In this document: piece by piece, positions 8,324 to 19,683 of the stretch
Layout: each line of letters opens with the position of its first letter
Position numbering within the stretch: position 1 is the stretch's first letter
The notes under the pieces: model-generated
What the model was told of the DNA's origin: nothing
The model's input: the letters and a program-made list of their open reading frames with translations, nothing else
Database searches by the model: none
Translations under genes and position numbers: made by a program
Origin: Chromohalobacter sp. 11-W
GTDB lineage: Bacteria; Pseudomonadota; Gammaproteobacteria; Pseudomonadales; Halomonadaceae
NCBI RefSeq assembly: GCF_029889905.1
Contig: NZ_JARANZ010000001.1
Coordinates: 434,001-498,000 of the forward strand
Length of the DNA: 64,000 bases
Direction of reading: 5' to 3'

Positions 8324-11158
8324 ATGCAAGAAGGCATAATGGAGTTGATGTGGCGCACTTCCCATGTCAGCGGCGGCAACGCCCACTACGTGGAAGCGCT
8401 CTACGAGCAATACCTCGTCGAGCCCTCTGAGGTTCCCGACGAATGGCGTAACTATTTCGATCAGTTACCTCGTCCGGAAGGCGCCCCCTCTCACGACGTT
8501 CCTCTCAGTCCGATTCGCGATCAGTTCTATCAGTTGGCGCAAAATCGTCGTGGCAAGCCCGCCGCCGGTGTCGCTGACAGCAGCGAGAACAAAAAGCAGG
8601 TCAAGGTTCTCCAGCTGATCAACGCCTACCGCTTCCGCGGCCATCAGCGCGCCGATATCGACCCGCTGGGGCTTCGCAGCCCGACTCCGATTCCTGATCT
8701 GGATCTTTCCTTCCATCAGCTGACCGACGCTGATATGGAGACGTCCTTCCAGACTGGCTCACTGTTCCTGGGCAAGGACCAGGCGCCGCTCAAGGAAATC
8801 GTCGACGTCCTGGAAAAGACGTACTGCCGCAGCATTGGCTGCGAGTTCATGCATATCGTCGACACCGACGAGAAGCGTTGGTTACAGCAACGCTTCGAAT
8901 CGGTGCGTTCCAAGCCGGACTACAGCGTCGATGTACGCAAGCATATCCTCGAGCGTTTGACGGCTGCCGAAGGGTTGGAAAACTATCTCGCGTCCAAGTA
9001 TCCAGGCACCAAACGCTTCGGTCTGGAAGGCGGCGAGACCTTCATCCCGATGGTTGACGAAATCATCCAGCGTACGGGCAATTATGGCACCAAGGAAGTC
9101 GTCATCGGCATGGCGCACCGAGGCCGCCTCAACCTGCTGGTCAACTTGCTGGGCAAGAGTCCATCGGAACTGATCGACGAGTTCGATGGCAAGAAAGTCA
9201 TCCAGCAGGGCTCCGGGGATGTGAAGTACCACCAGGGCTTCAGTTCCAACGTGATGACCGAAGGTGGCGAGGTTCACCTGGCATTGGCGTTCAACCCCTC
9301 GCACCTCGAGATTGTCTCGCCGGTGGTCGAAGGGTCCGTGCGTGCCCGCCAGGATCGTCGCGAAGATGGCGAGGGCGCCAAGGTGCTACCGGTGGTGGTG
9401 CATGGCGATGCCGCTTTTGCCGGCCAGGGCGTGGTGATGGAGACATTCCAGATGTCCCAGACCCGCGGTTACAAGACCGGCGGCACCGTGCATATCGTCA
9501 TCAATAACCAGGTCGGTTTCACCACGTCACGGCCTGACGATGCACGCTCCACTGAGTACTGCACCGATATCGCCAAGATGGTCCAGGCGCCGATCTTCCA
9601 CGTGAATGGTGATGATCCCGAGGCGGTGGTGCATGCTACCCAGGTGGCTGTCGATTATCGTTACCAGTTCAACAAGGACGTGGTGATCGATCTCGTCTGC
9701 TACCGCAAGCGCGGTCATAACGAGGCCGACGAGCCCTCCGGGACTCAGCCGCTGATGTACCAGAAGATCAAGTCGCACAAGAGTTCGCGCGAACTCTACG
9801 TGGCGCGCTTGGTGCAAGAGGGCATGATCAGCGACGACGACGCGGCTGCTATGGTCGAGAAATACCGCGATGACTTGGTGGCAGGCAATCACGTCGCCAA
9901 TGCGCTGGTCAAGGAGCCCAATACCGAGCTATTCGTCGACTGGACGCCTTATCTCGGGCACACGTGGACGGGCGACGCCGATACTTCGATCGACATGACG
10001 CGCATGCAGCAACTAGCCGCCAAGATGTGCGAGGTTCCCGAAGACGTCGAGGTCCAGCGCCAGGTGGCCAAGATCTACGAGGATCGTCGTAAGATGGCCG
10101 CTGGCGATCTGGCCATCAACTGGGGCTTTGGCGAAACCTTGGCGTACGCCACCTTGCTGGATGAAGGCCACCCTATTCGTCTGACGGGACAGGATACCGG
10201 GCGTGGCACCTTCTCCCATCGCCATGCCGTCGTGCATAACCAGAAAGATGGCTCGACCTATGTGCCGCTGGAACATATCAAGGAAGACCAGCCGCGCTTC
10301 ACCATCCGTGACTCCTTTTTGTCCGAGGAAGCGGCACTGGCGTTCGAGTACGGGTATTCCACGACCACGCCCAAGGCCTTGATCATTTGGGAAGCCCAGT
10401 TCGGTGACTTCACCAACGGGGCACAGGTGGTGATCGACCAGTTCATTTCCTCCGGCGAGACCAAATGGGGACGGCTTTGCGGGCTCACCATGCTGCTACC
10501 GCATGGCTATGAAGGGCAGGGCCCCGAGCACTCCTCGGCGCGTCTCGAGCGCTTCCTACAGCTGTGTGCCGAGCACAATATGCAGGTCTGCATGCCGACC
10601 ACGCCGGCTCAGATATTCCACCTTTTGCGGCGTCAGGTGATCCGCCCGCTGCGCAAGCCGCTGGTGATCATGTCGCCGAAGAGCCTGCTGCGTCACAAGG
10701 AAGCAACCTCGACGCTGGAAGATCTGTCCAACGGCCGCTTCGAAATGGTGCTGCCGGATCAAGGCAAGCTCGATGCGGAGAGTGTCAAACGCGTGGTGTT
10801 GTGTTCGGGCAAGGTCTACTACGATCTGGCGAACTATCGTGCCGAAAATGGCAGCGATGATGTTGCGATCGTGCGTTTGGAGCAGGTCTATCCTTTCCCC
10901 AAGGAAGAGCTGTACGAGGTCTTCAAGACCTATCCGAACCTCGAGCAGGTCGTTTGGTGTCAGGAGGAGCCGCTCAACCAGGGCGCCTGGTATCAAAGCC
11001 AGCATCACATGCGTCTGGTGGCCGATATGGTGCAGGAAGGCTTGGGGCGTGAACTGAAGTTCGCGGGGCGTCCGGCATCCGCCGCCCCGGCATCCGGCTA
11101 CATGTCCGTCCATGTTGAACAGCAGCGCCAGCTGGTCGAAGACGCCATTACTGGCTGA
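8324..11158 (+). CDS. sucA: 2-oxoglutarate dehydrogenase E1 component
   Basis: Thiamine-diphosphate decarboxylase of the 2-oxoglutarate dehydrogenase complex. It passes the succinyl group to SucB. Length is 944 aa (E. coli 933). The N-terminal E2-binding segment reads MQEGIMELMWRTSHVSGGN, which resembles pseudomonad SucA and supports the start at 8324 rather than the in-frame ATG at 8339. Family segments include GMAHRGRLNLLVN, the thiamine region HGDAAFAGQGVVMET, and SRHAVVH-type FSHRHAVVH. It is followed by sucB 41 bp downstream. Confidence 0.97.
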   Translation: MQEGIMELMWRTSHVSGGNAHYVEALYEQYLVEPSEVPDEWRNYFDQLPRPEGAPSHDVPLSPIRDQFYQLAQNRRGKPAAGVADSSENKKQVKVLQLINAYRFRGHQRADIDPLGLRSPTPIPDLDLSFHQLTDADMETSFQTGSLFLGKDQAPLKEIVDVLEKTYCRSIGCEFMHIVDTDEKRWLQQRFESVRSKPDYSVDVRKHILERLTAAEGLENYLASKYPGTKRFGLEGGETFIPMVDEIIQRTGNYGTKEVVIGMAHRGRLNLLVNLLGKSPSELIDEFDGKKVIQQGSGDVKYHQGFSSNVMTEGGEVHLALAFNPSHLEIVSPVVEGSVRARQDRREDGEGAKVLPVVVHGDAAFAGQGVVMETFQMSQTRGYKTGGTVHIVINNQVGFTTSRPDDARSTEYCTDIAKMVQAPIFHVNGDDPEAVVHATQVAVDYRYQFNKDVVIDLVCYRKRGHNEADEPSGTQPLMYQKIKSHKSSRELYVARLVQEGMISDDDAAAMVEKYRDDLVAGNHVANALVKEPNTELFVDWTPYLGHTWTGDADTSIDMTRMQQLAAKMCEVPEDVEVQRQVAKIYEDRRKMAAGDLAINWGFGETLAYATLLDEGHPIRLTGQDTGRGTFSHRHAVVHNQKDGSTYVPLEHIKEDQPRFTIRDSFLSEEAALAFEYGYSTTTPKALIIWEAQFGDFTNGAQVVIDQFISSGETKWGRLCGLTMLLPHGYEGQGPEHSSARLERFLQLCAEHNMQVCMPTTPAQIFHLLRRQVIRPLRKPLVIMSPKSLLRHKEATSTLEDLSNGRFEMVLPDQGKLDAESVKRVVLCSGKVYYDLANYRAENGSDDVAIVRLEQVYPFPKEELYEVFKTYPNLEQVVWCQEEPLNQGAWYQSQHHMRLVADMVQEGLGRELKFAGRPASAAPASGYMSVHVEQQRQLVEDAITG

Positions 11159-11199
11159 GGCGTTCCATCGGGATCGAGAGAAAACACTAAGGAAACGAC

Positions 11200-12819
11200 A
11201 TGGCTACTGAGATCAAAGCGCCGAATTTCCCGGAATCCGTTGCCGAGGGCACTATCGCCACTTGGCACAAGAAGGTCGGTGACAGCGTTGAGCGTGATGA
11301 GCTGATTGTCGAGATCGAGACGGACAAGGTCGTTCTCGAAGTCGTGGCGCCGGACGCCGGCACCGTGACTGAAATCAAAGTGGAAGAAGGCGATACGTGC
11401 GACTCTGAGCAGGTGCTTGGGATGCTGGGCGCCGCGAGTGAAGGCGGCGGCGAAAAGCCCGCTGAAGGCTCTAAATCCGCTGAGGGCTCTAACAAAGAGG
11501 ACTCGAAGAAAGAAGAGACCGGCGAGAAGCAGGATTCGGCAGCGGCCAAGTCTGACGATGCCAAGCCGGCAGCGTCAGGTAAGCAGCATGACGTCAAAGC
11601 GCCGAGCTTCCCGGAATCCGTTCAGGAAGGGACCGTGGCCACCTGGCACAAGCAGGTCGGTGAAGCGGTGAAGCGCGACGAGATCCTCGCGGACATCGAG
11701 ACCGACAAGGTGGTGCTCGAAGTCGTCGCGCCGGCCGATGGTGCCCTCAGCGAAATCAAGGTGCAGGAAGGCGAGCAGGTCGAGTCCGAAGCGGTGCTCG
11801 CGTTGTTTGCCGAAGGCGCCGGCGGTGATGCGGGGGGTGGCGAGGCTGCCGCATCAGACGACACGGCGAGTGAGTCGAAAGACGCCGGTGGTGGCAGTGA
11901 CGAAAAGGTCGGCGACAAGATCCTCGCACCGGCGGCACGCAAGCTGGTCGCCGAGCACGATCTGGACGCCAGCAAGATCGAAGGCACCGGCAAGGGCGGC
12001 CGTGTTCTGAAAGAAGACGTGCAAAAAGCCGTCAAGGATGGCTCCGCCAAGAAGGAGGCCAAGTCCACTGGTGGGGACGTCAAGGCCGCCGCTGCACCGG
12101 CACCTGCCGTCGAGGGCGATCGCCCTGAGCAGCGCGTGCCAATGAGTCGTCTGCGCCAGACCATCGCCAAGCGTCTGGTGCAGGCGCAGCAGACCGCCGC
12201 CATGCTGACCACCTATAATGAGGTGGACATGAGCGCGGTGATGAGCCTGCGCAGTCAGTACAAGGAAACTTTCCAGAAGGCGCACGATACCAAGCTCGGG
12301 TTCATGGGCTTCTTCGTCAAGGCATGCACCGAGGCTCTCAAGCGGTTCCCCGACGTGAACGCGTCGATCGACGGCAGCGATATCGTCTATCACGGCTATC
12401 AGGACATCGGTGTTGCCGTGTCCACGCCGCGAGGCCTGGTCGTGCCGGTGCTGCGTGATACCGACAGCATGAAGCTCGCCGATGTCGAGAAGAGCATCGT
12501 CGACTTCGGCAAGCGCGGTCGCGACGGCAAGCTCGGCATCGAAGACATGCAGGGCGGGACCTTCACCATCACCAACGGCGGTATCTTCGGTTCGTTGCTG
12601 TCGACACCGATCATCAATCCGCCACAGACCGCTATTCTGGGTATGCACAAGATCCAGGAGCGTCCGATGGCCGTCGACGGCAAGGTCGAGATTCGTCCGA
12701 TGATGTATCTCGCCATCTCCTATGATCACCGCATGATTGACGGCAAGGACGCGGTGCAGTTCCTGGTCACGATCAAGGAACTGCTCGAGGATCCCGCGCG
12801 TTTCTTGCTCGACGTGTGA
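11200..12819 (+). CDS. sucB: 2-oxoglutarate dehydrogenase E2 (dihydrolipoyl succinyltransferase) with two lipoyl domains
   Basis: Core of the 2-oxoglutarate dehydrogenase complex. Two lipoyl domains are visible: residues about 3-77 with lipoyl Lys43 (ETDKVV), and about 130-204 with Lys170 (ETDKVV). Acidic Ala/Ser/Glu-rich linkers separate them. A peripheral subunit-binding domain follows at about 240-277, then the catalytic domain with His510 and Asp514 in SYDHRMIDG. At 539 aa it is about 130 longer than the one-lipoyl E. coli SucB, and the added domain accounts for this. The position between sucA and lpd and the catalytic domain support SucB over AceF. Confidence 0.95.
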   Translation: MATEIKAPNFPESVAEGTIATWHKKVGDSVERDELIVEIETDKVVLEVVAPDAGTVTEIKVEEGDTCDSEQVLGMLGAASEGGGEKPAEGSKSAEGSNKEDSKKEETGEKQDSAAAKSDDAKPAASGKQHDVKAPSFPESVQEGTVATWHKQVGEAVKRDEILADIETDKVVLEVVAPADGALSEIKVQEGEQVESEAVLALFAEGAGGDAGGGEAAASDDTASESKDAGGGSDEKVGDKILAPAARKLVAEHDLDASKIEGTGKGGRVLKEDVQKAVKDGSAKKEAKSTGGDVKAAAAPAPAVEGDRPEQRVPMSRLRQTIAKRLVQAQQTAAMLTTYNEVDMSAVMSLRSQYKETFQKAHDTKLGFMGFFVKACTEALKRFPDVNASIDGSDIVYHGYQDIGVAVSTPRGLVVPVLRDTDSMKLADVEKSIVDFGKRGRDGKLGIEDMQGGTFTITNGGIFGSLLSTPIINPPQTAILGMHKIQERPMAVDGKVEIRPMMYLAISYDHRMIDGKDAVQFLVTIKELLEDPARFLLDV

Positions 12820-12850
12820 TGGTTGTCGCCGAATAATGCGTTGCGACTAA

Positions 12851-14317
<1,467 letters not shown>

Positions 14318-14350
14318 GCGCTTCGACGAGCGTTTCAGTGTAGAGACGCG

Positions 14351-14374
14351 TCGCTCCCGCTGAGGCGGGAGCGA
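14351..14374 (+). other. Hairpin between lpdA and sucC
   Basis: A perfect 10-bp stem, TCGCTCCCGC/GCGGGAGCGA, with a TGAG loop and no T-run after it. It is more likely an mRNA stability or processing element than a terminator. It is one of several hairpins within this long operon. Confidence 0.6.
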
Positions 14375-14457
14375 ACAGGGGTAGCGGTGGCCTGAGGCTG
14401 TAACGGATCGAGGCCATCGTTACCATTCGAGTCACATGCAACCAATGGCATGACACG

Positions 14458-15624
14458 ATGAACCTTCACGAGTATCAGAGCAAACAGCTGTTTGCCGATT
14501 ATGGTCTACCGGTGTCCAAGGGTTTCGCCGTGGATACCCCCGAAGAAGCTGCCGATGCGTGCAAGAAGATTGGCGGTGACAAGTGGGTCGTCAAGGCCCA
14601 GGTTCACGCAGGTGGCCGTGGCAAGGCGGGCGGCGTCAAGCTGGTCGAAAGTGCTGCGGATGCCAAGGCGTTCGCCGAAAAATGGCTGGGCGAGAACCTG
14701 GTGACCTTCCAGACCGATGAGAAGGGTCAACCGGTCACCAAGATCCTGGTCGAAAACTGCACCGATATCGCCAACGAGCTTTATCTGGGTGCCGTCGTCG
14801 ATCGCGGCACGCGCCGTATCGTTTTCATGGCCTCCACCGAAGGCGGCGTTGAAATCGAGAAGGTCGCCGAAGAGACGCCTGAGAAGATCCTCAAGGCCGA
14901 AGTCGATCCGCTGGTCGGCGCTCAGCCGTACCAGGCGCGTGAATTGGCGTTTTCTCTGGGCCTGGAAGGCGCACAGATCAAGCAGTTCACCAAGATCTTC
15001 CTGGGCCTGGCCAAGCTGTTCGAGGAAAAAGACCTTGCGCTGCTCGAGATCAACCCGCTGGTGATCAACGACAGTGGCGACCTGCACTGCTTGGATGCCA
15101 AGATCGGCCTCGATGGCAATGCGCTGTATCGCCATCCCGATCTGCAAGCCATGCGTGACCCGTCCCAGGAAGACGAGCGTGAGGCGCACGCCCAGGCGTG
15201 GGAACTCAACTACGTCGCTCTGGAAGGCAACATCGGCTGCATGGTCAATGGCGCCGGTCTGGCCATGGGTACCATGGACATCATCAAGCTCAACGGCGGG
15301 CAGCCGGCCAACTTCCTGGATGTTGGCGGCGGTGCCACCGAAGAGCGCGTGGGCGAAGCCTTCAAGATCATCCTCTCCGACGATTCCGTGAAGGCCGTTC
15401 TGGTCAACATCTTCGGCGGCATCGTGCGTTGCGACATGATCGCCGAGGGCATCATCGGTGCCGTCGAGCAGGTCGGTGTCAACGTGCCGGTCGTGGTGCG
15501 TCTCGAAGGCAACAACGCCGAGCTGGGTGCCGAGAAACTGGCCTCCAGCGGACTGAACATCATCGCTGCTACCAGCTTGACCGACGCGGCCCAGCAGGTC
15601 GTCAAAGCAGCGGAGGGCAAGTAA
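14458..15624 (+). CDS. sucC: Succinyl-CoA synthetase beta subunit (ADP-forming)
   Basis: With SucD it converts succinyl-CoA to succinate while making ATP. The protein is 388 aa (family standard). It starts with [22 protein letters not shown] and has an ATP-grasp domain ([18 protein letters not shown]). The C-terminal CoA-ligase part contains [19 protein letters not shown] and [15 protein letters not shown]. Its stop codon overlaps the sucD start. Confidence 0.97.
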   Translation: MNLHEYQSKQLFADYGLPVSKGFAVDTPEEAADACKKIGGDKWVVKAQVHAGGRGKAGGVKLVESAADAKAFAEKWLGENLVTFQTDEKGQPVTKILVENCTDIANELYLGAVVDRGTRRIVFMASTEGGVEIEKVAEETPEKILKAEVDPLVGAQPYQARELAFSLGLEGAQIKQFTKIFLGLAKLFEEKDLALLEINPLVINDSGDLHCLDAKIGLDGNALYRHPDLQAMRDPSQEDEREAHAQAWELNYVALEGNIGCMVNGAGLAMGTMDIIKLNGGQPANFLDVGGGATEERVGEAFKIILSDDSVKAVLVNIFGGIVRCDMIAEGIIGAVEQVGVNVPVVVRLEGNNAELGAEKLASSGLNIIAATSLTDAAQQVVKAAEGK

Positions 15625-16496
15625 TGAGTATCCTGATCGACAAAAGCACCAAGGTCATCTGCCAAGGCTTCACCGGTGGCCAGGGGACCTTCCACTCCGA
15701 GCAGGCGATTGCCTACGGCACCCAGATGGTGGGTGGCGTAACGCCGGGCAAGGGCGGCCAGACGCACCTCGGCCTGCCGGTGTTCAACACCGTCAAGGAA
15801 GCCGTCGACACGACCGGTGCCGAAGCTTCCGTGATCTACGTGCCCGCGCCGTTCTGCAAGGACTCCATCCTTGAGGCCGCCAACGCCGGCATCAAGCTGA
15901 TCGTGTGCATCACCGAGGGGATTCCGACCCTCGACATGCTCGACGTCAAGGTCAAGTGCGACGAGCTGGGCGTGCGCCTGATCGGGCCGAACTGCCCAGG
16001 CGTGATCACGCCGGGCGAGACCAAGATCGGCATCATGCCGGGGCATATCCACAAGCCCGGCAAGGTCGGCATCGTCTCGCGTTCAGGCACCTTGACTTAT
16101 GAAGCCGTCAAGCAGACCACCGATCATGGCTTCGGCCAGTCCACCTGTGTGGGCATCGGCGGCGACCCGATCCCGGGCTCCACCTTCATCGATATCCTCG
16201 AGAAGTTCGAGCAAGATCCGCAGACCGAAGCGATCGTGATGATCGGCGAAATCGGTGGTACCGCCGAGGAAGAAGCCGCGGCGTATATCAAGGAGCACGT
16301 CTCCAAGCCGGTGGTTTCCTATATCGCGGGCGTGACGGCGCCTCCCGGCAAGCGCATGGGCCATGCCGGTGCCATCATCGCTGGCGGCAAGGGCACGGCG
16401 GACGAGAAGTTCGCGGCGCTTGAGTCCGCGGGCGTCAAGACCGTGCGTTCGCTCGCCGAGATCGGCGATGCGCTGAAGGAAGCGACTGGCTGGTAA
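15624..16496 (+). CDS. sucD: Succinyl-CoA synthetase alpha subunit
   Basis: Carries the phosphorylated histidine of the synthetase, in the GHAGAI segment, and the CoA-binding domain ([19 protein letters not shown]). It is 290 aa, the standard length. The start is the ATG at 15624, overlapping the sucC TAA. The open frame extends far upstream but is out of phase with any function there. It is the last gene of the sdh-suc cluster, followed by a strong terminator. Confidence 0.97.
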   Translation: MSILIDKSTKVICQGFTGGQGTFHSEQAIAYGTQMVGGVTPGKGGQTHLGLPVFNTVKEAVDTTGAEASVIYVPAPFCKDSILEAANAGIKLIVCITEGIPTLDMLDVKVKCDELGVRLIGPNCPGVITPGETKIGIMPGHIHKPGKVGIVSRSGTLTYEAVKQTTDHGFGQSTCVGIGGDPIPGSTFIDILEKFEQDPQTEAIVMIGEIGGTAEEEAAAYIKEHVSKPVVSYIAGVTAPPGKRMGHAGAIIAGGKGTADEKFAALESAGVKTVRSLAEIGDALKEATGW

Positions 16497-16543
16497 GTCG
16501 CCTCTAGTCCCGGCGGCCCGTGGGGCGCCGGGCAGTGAGCATG

Positions 16544-16581
16544 ACGAAGGGCATCCCTACGGGGGTGCCCTTCGTCGTTTT
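16544..16581 (+). terminator. Rho-independent terminator of the sdh-suc cluster
   Basis: A 14-bp stem, ACGAAGGGCATCCC/GGGGTGCCCTTCGT, with a TACG loop and a short T-run (16578-16581), 48 bp after sucD. Confidence 0.85.
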
Positions 16582-16653
16582 AGGTGGGTGACGAAAATGG
16601 CCTGCATTCGCCGCTTTGCGTAAAAACGGGTCGTTCGTAAAACGGGCGAGTGA

Positions 16654-17646
16654 TTATCGACGGCGGGACAGCAGCTTGGCGAAGGCACGTCCTGCCAGCG
16701 CCATAAAGACGGGCGCGCCGGCGATGAGGTAGAAGTAATAGGTCACGAAGCGCCAGATGAGCACGGCGGCGGCGGCGCTTTGTTTGCCGATCAACGGCGC
16801 CAACAAGGCGGTGGAGGTCAGTTCGGCACCCCCGGCGCCGCCGGGTAAAAAGCTCAATTGTCCCGCCGCCATGGAGAGCATCTGTACCAAGAAGGTCCAG
16901 GCCCAATCGATGTGCTCACCCAGGCCTTTCACGGCCAGATACAGGACACTGTAACGCAGCATCCAGTGAGCGCAGCACAGGGCGAAAACCGACAACAAGG
17001 TCAGACGAGGCAGGCGCAGCGTCTCGATCAGGGCGTTACGGAAATGCAGCAAGCGGCGGGCGAATCCGAAGCGTGCCTTGCGGCGGACCTTGAGCCGCTC
17101 GAGCCAGCCGCCGGTGATCTGGAGCAGAGGGCCATAGTGGCGTATGACCAGCCATAGCAGGATGAAACCGCACACCAGCAACAACGACGGCAGACCCACC
17201 AGCCAGCCAAGGTTGAGATCGATGGCCTCGATGACGACATAGAGCGCGACGCCGATCAATGCGGAAAGAAAGAAGAGCAGGTCTGTCAACTGATCGACGG
17301 TGAAGATCGCCGAGGCTTGGGCGGGACGCACGCCGCGCCGGGCCAACAAGCCTAGGAGCGTCAGTAAGCCACCGGTGCCGCCGGGCGTAGCGCAGATGGC
17401 AAACTCGGTGGACATCACGATGCCTACCGCGCGTGTCTGGCCGAGACGTCCGGCGCGCCCCGCTAGCAGTAAGCGAAGCCGCAATGCATTGATGTTCCAG
17501 CAGATGACGATCAGCAGCAGCATCAATGCCAGTTGCTGCAAGGGAAATGCGGCGAGCTCACCGAAAAGCGCGCGCCCTCCGAACAATAGGGGGATGCTGA
17601 TGGCCGCCACCAACCCGATAACCAGCAATATCACCAGGCGCTTCAT
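16654..17646 (-). CDS. LPG-synthase TM/UPF0104-type integral membrane protein
   Basis: 330 aa with about eight hydrophobic helices. Its LPGGAGGAEL segment near residue 265 and overall layout match the membrane half of lysylphosphatidylglycerol synthase (PF03706, YbhN-like). It lacks the cytosolic aminoacyl transferase domain, so it is more likely a lipid or lipid-linked sugar translocator-type protein. The start ATG overlaps the stop of the upstream DUF2334 gene (ATGA), and it ends a three-gene operon with a GT4 enzyme. The substrate is not deducible. Confidence 0.85.
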   Translation of the reverse strand: MKRLVILLVIGLVAAISIPLLFGGRALFGELAAFPLQQLALMLLLIVICWNINALRLRLLLAGRAGRLGQTRAVGIVMSTEFAICATPGGTGGLLTLLGLLARRGVRPAQASAIFTVDQLTDLLFFLSALIGVALYVVIEAIDLNLGWLVGLPSLLLVCGFILLWLVIRHYGPLLQITGGWLERLKVRRKARFGFARRLLHFRNALIETLRLPRLTLLSVFALCCAHWMLRYSVLYLAVKGLGEHIDWAWTFLVQMLSMAAGQLSFLPGGAGGAELTSTALLAPLIGKQSAAAAVLIWRFVTYYFYLIAGAPVFMALAGRAFAKLLSRRR

Positions 17647-18419
17647 GCGGCGTGCTGCTCCCTCCGACGTTGCCCCGTCACCCAGTCGTACTTGGTGATG
17701 GGGCGCCGTCCCTCGTGGATCAGGCGCTCCAGGACAGCGAGCCAGTAGGCCTGAACGCGGGCATGGCGCATGTCCACGGGATGCAGTCCCAGGCGTAGCA
17801 GCGGTGCCTGGCGGCTACACCAGCGCTGCGTTTCGCTGGCCAGGCGTGACAGGCCACGACGCCAGGCGCTACGCGCACTCCATACCAGCCCCGGCGCCTC
17901 GAGACGCGTAAAGTCGGGCAGCGTATACAGATGCTGCGGGTCGCTGGTGTAGCAGAAGTCGCGCTGAGCCAGTGCTCGCCGCGCCCCTTGGCTCATGAGC
18001 CAAGCCGGTGCCACGAAGCCGGTGAGAGGCCAGCCCTGCGATCGAAAGAGCTCTATGCCCTTGTCCAGTCGTCGTGCCGCCTCGTCTTCGTCGAGGGCGT
18101 AGAACTCGCCTTCCCAGGTGTAAAAACGCCGCATGAACCAGTCGCGAGGCGTGCGCGGCGAGGGCGCATCGTCGCAATGGTAATAGCCGTGCAATGCCAG
18201 TTCATCGCCCATGCCTCGGCGGCGTTGCAGGTGCTCAAGGAAGGCGCCATCGCGGCGACAGTCGCTGCGATGATGAAAATCGGGCACTACCAGCCAGGTG
18301 ATCGGGATCGGGCCGTGTCGACGTGCCAGGGCGTCGACCTTGGCCACGAAGTCGACGTAATCGGGCCAGGTTTCCGGCGAGATATCATGGAGGACGAGGG
18401 AAAGATGACGATCAGCCAT
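17643..18419 (-). CDS. DUF2334 polysaccharide deacetylase-family protein
   Basis: 258 aa. Motifs of the NodB/CE4-like fold in its DUF2334 form are visible: the N-terminal VLHDISPETW (catalytic-base region) and LHGYYHCDD near residue 80, a metal-site pattern. No signal peptide is seen, so it probably acts in the cytoplasm. It overlaps both neighbours (8 bp with the GT4 gene, 4 bp with the membrane protein). This suggests it modifies the sugar product made by the GT4 and handled by the membrane protein. The exact substrate is unknown. Confidence 0.85.
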   Translation of the reverse strand: MADRHLSLVLHDISPETWPDYVDFVAKVDALARRHGPIPITWLVVPDFHHRSDCRRDGAFLEHLQRRRGMGDELALHGYYHCDDAPSPRTPRDWFMRRFYTWEGEFYALDEDEAARRLDKGIELFRSQGWPLTGFVAPAWLMSQGARRALAQRDFCYTSDPQHLYTLPDFTRLEAPGLVWSARSAWRRGLSRLASETQRWCSRQAPLLRLGLHPVDMRHARVQAYWLAVLERLIHEGRRPITKYDWVTGQRRREQHAA

Positions 18420-19530
18420 GCTGAAGACTCTCCGTGTTGACGCGCTGTCCGGTCAATTCACGATAATGATGCATCAGGCTGGAGACCACGATATCCCAGT
18501 CGTGATGGCGTTCGACATGCAGGCGGGCACGCCGCCCTTGTTCCTCGGGCGCATTGGCGCTGAGTTCGCGCACGGCGCGTGCCATGTCGTCCGGTGAATG
18601 AGGCTCGCAGAGCAGCCCACAGCCCAGGGGAACGTTCTCGGCCAGGGCACCGGCGCGTGCCGCGACGACCGGAATGCCACTGGCCATGGCTTCCAGGGCG
18701 ACCAGGCCGAACGTTTCCTGAGTACCGGCATGCAGCAGCATGTCACTGCTTGCCAGCCACTCGGCGACATCGACGGTGGCCGTGTAGCGGCCGATGACGC
18801 TGACGTTGTCGGGAACGCGCTGCGGCATCTGCGGCCCGATCAACAGCAGGTGGTAGCCTTTGCCGAGACGGCGTGCGGTTTCCAGCAAGACCGGGAGGTT
18901 CTTCTCGCGCGAGCCGCGTCCCACGAAGATCAGCAGGCGCGTAGCGTCATCGAGGCCCAAGCGCTGGCGGTAGGTATCTTGGCGGCGTTGGGGCGAGAAG
19001 GTTTTCAAGTCGACCCCAAGTGGCTGCAGGGCGACATTGTCGAGGCCGAGGCCATGCAATTTATCGGCGATGACGCGGCTAGGCGCGAGGACACGGTTGC
19101 AATGCCGGTAGAGGTTTTCGACATAGCGCTCGAGGGCCATGCGCGTCCAATTCCCGAGACGGTTGCCGATCAGGCGAGGCAGGTCGGAATGGTAAAACCC
19201 TACCACGGGCACGTCCAAGGCCCGGCCGGCATCGAGCGCGGCCCAGGCGGTGACATAAGGATCGCCGGCCTCGATGATATCCGGTGCCATCTGGATCAAT
19301 TCGCGCCGCCAGCCCTCTCGCTTCAGAGGAAAGCGATACCCTTGGCTGAAGGGGAGCGGTGGCGCGGGGATTTCATGAATGGACTCACTGACCGCATGGC
19401 GGGTGCCGGGAATCACTAGGCTGGATGTCACGCCAGGCAGTGTCGCCAAACGGTTGCGTTTGGCCTCGAGGTAGGTACGCACCCCACCGCTGGCAGGGGC
19501 GTAGAACATCGTGATATCGGTGATATGCAA
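18412..19530 (-). CDS. Glycosyltransferase family 4 (GT-B fold)
   Basis: 372 aa with the N-terminal acceptor domain (ITMFYAPASGGVRTYLEAKRNRL) and the C-terminal nucleotide-sugar domain. The latter includes FVGRGSREKNLPVLLET and the E-x7-E pattern ETFGLVALEAMASGIPVVAA. It probably transfers a hexose to a lipid or glycan acceptor. It is first in an overlapping operon with a DUF2334 deacetylase and a UPF0104 membrane protein. It faces no divergent gene, and rnb ends about 150 bp upstream on the same strand. Confidence 0.88.
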   Translation of the reverse strand: MHITDITMFYAPASGGVRTYLEAKRNRLATLPGVTSSLVIPGTRHAVSESIHEIPAPPLPFSQGYRFPLKREGWRRELIQMAPDIIEAGDPYVTAWAALDAGRALDVPVVGFYHSDLPRLIGNRLGNWTRMALERYVENLYRHCNRVLAPSRVIADKLHGLGLDNVALQPLGVDLKTFSPQRRQDTYRQRLGLDDATRLLIFVGRGSREKNLPVLLETARRLGKGYHLLLIGPQMPQRVPDNVSVIGRYTATVDVAEWLASSDMLLHAGTQETFGLVALEAMASGIPVVAARAGALAENVPLGCGLLCEPHSPDDMARAVRELSANAPEEQGRRARLHVERHHDWDIVVSSLMHHYRELTGQRVNTESLQHG

Positions 19531-19639
19531 AGCGTGACTCCTTGAAACCTTCCCGGTTGGTTACGGAGTGACTGCTCGGACCCTGACGGGCTTGTCGTAG
19601 GAATGTCACCGCGCTGTCATGAGATTACGCTGGCACATG

Positions 19640-19677
19640 CCATGCCTTGCGTCCACTGCTTGTGACGCAAGGCATGG
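19640..19677 (-). terminator. Hairpin after rnb
   Basis: A perfect 14-bp stem, CCATGCCTTGCGTC/GACGCAAGGCATGG, with a 10-nt loop sits directly after the rnb stop. It has no T-run, so it may be a stability hairpin rather than a classic terminator. Confidence 0.55.
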
Positions 19678-19683
19678 TCAGCT

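Noticed and set aside
15198-15623. N-terminal extension of sucD
   Set aside because: The open frame lies within sucC and gives Arg/Gly-rich shadow sequence; the true start is the overlapping ATG at 15624.
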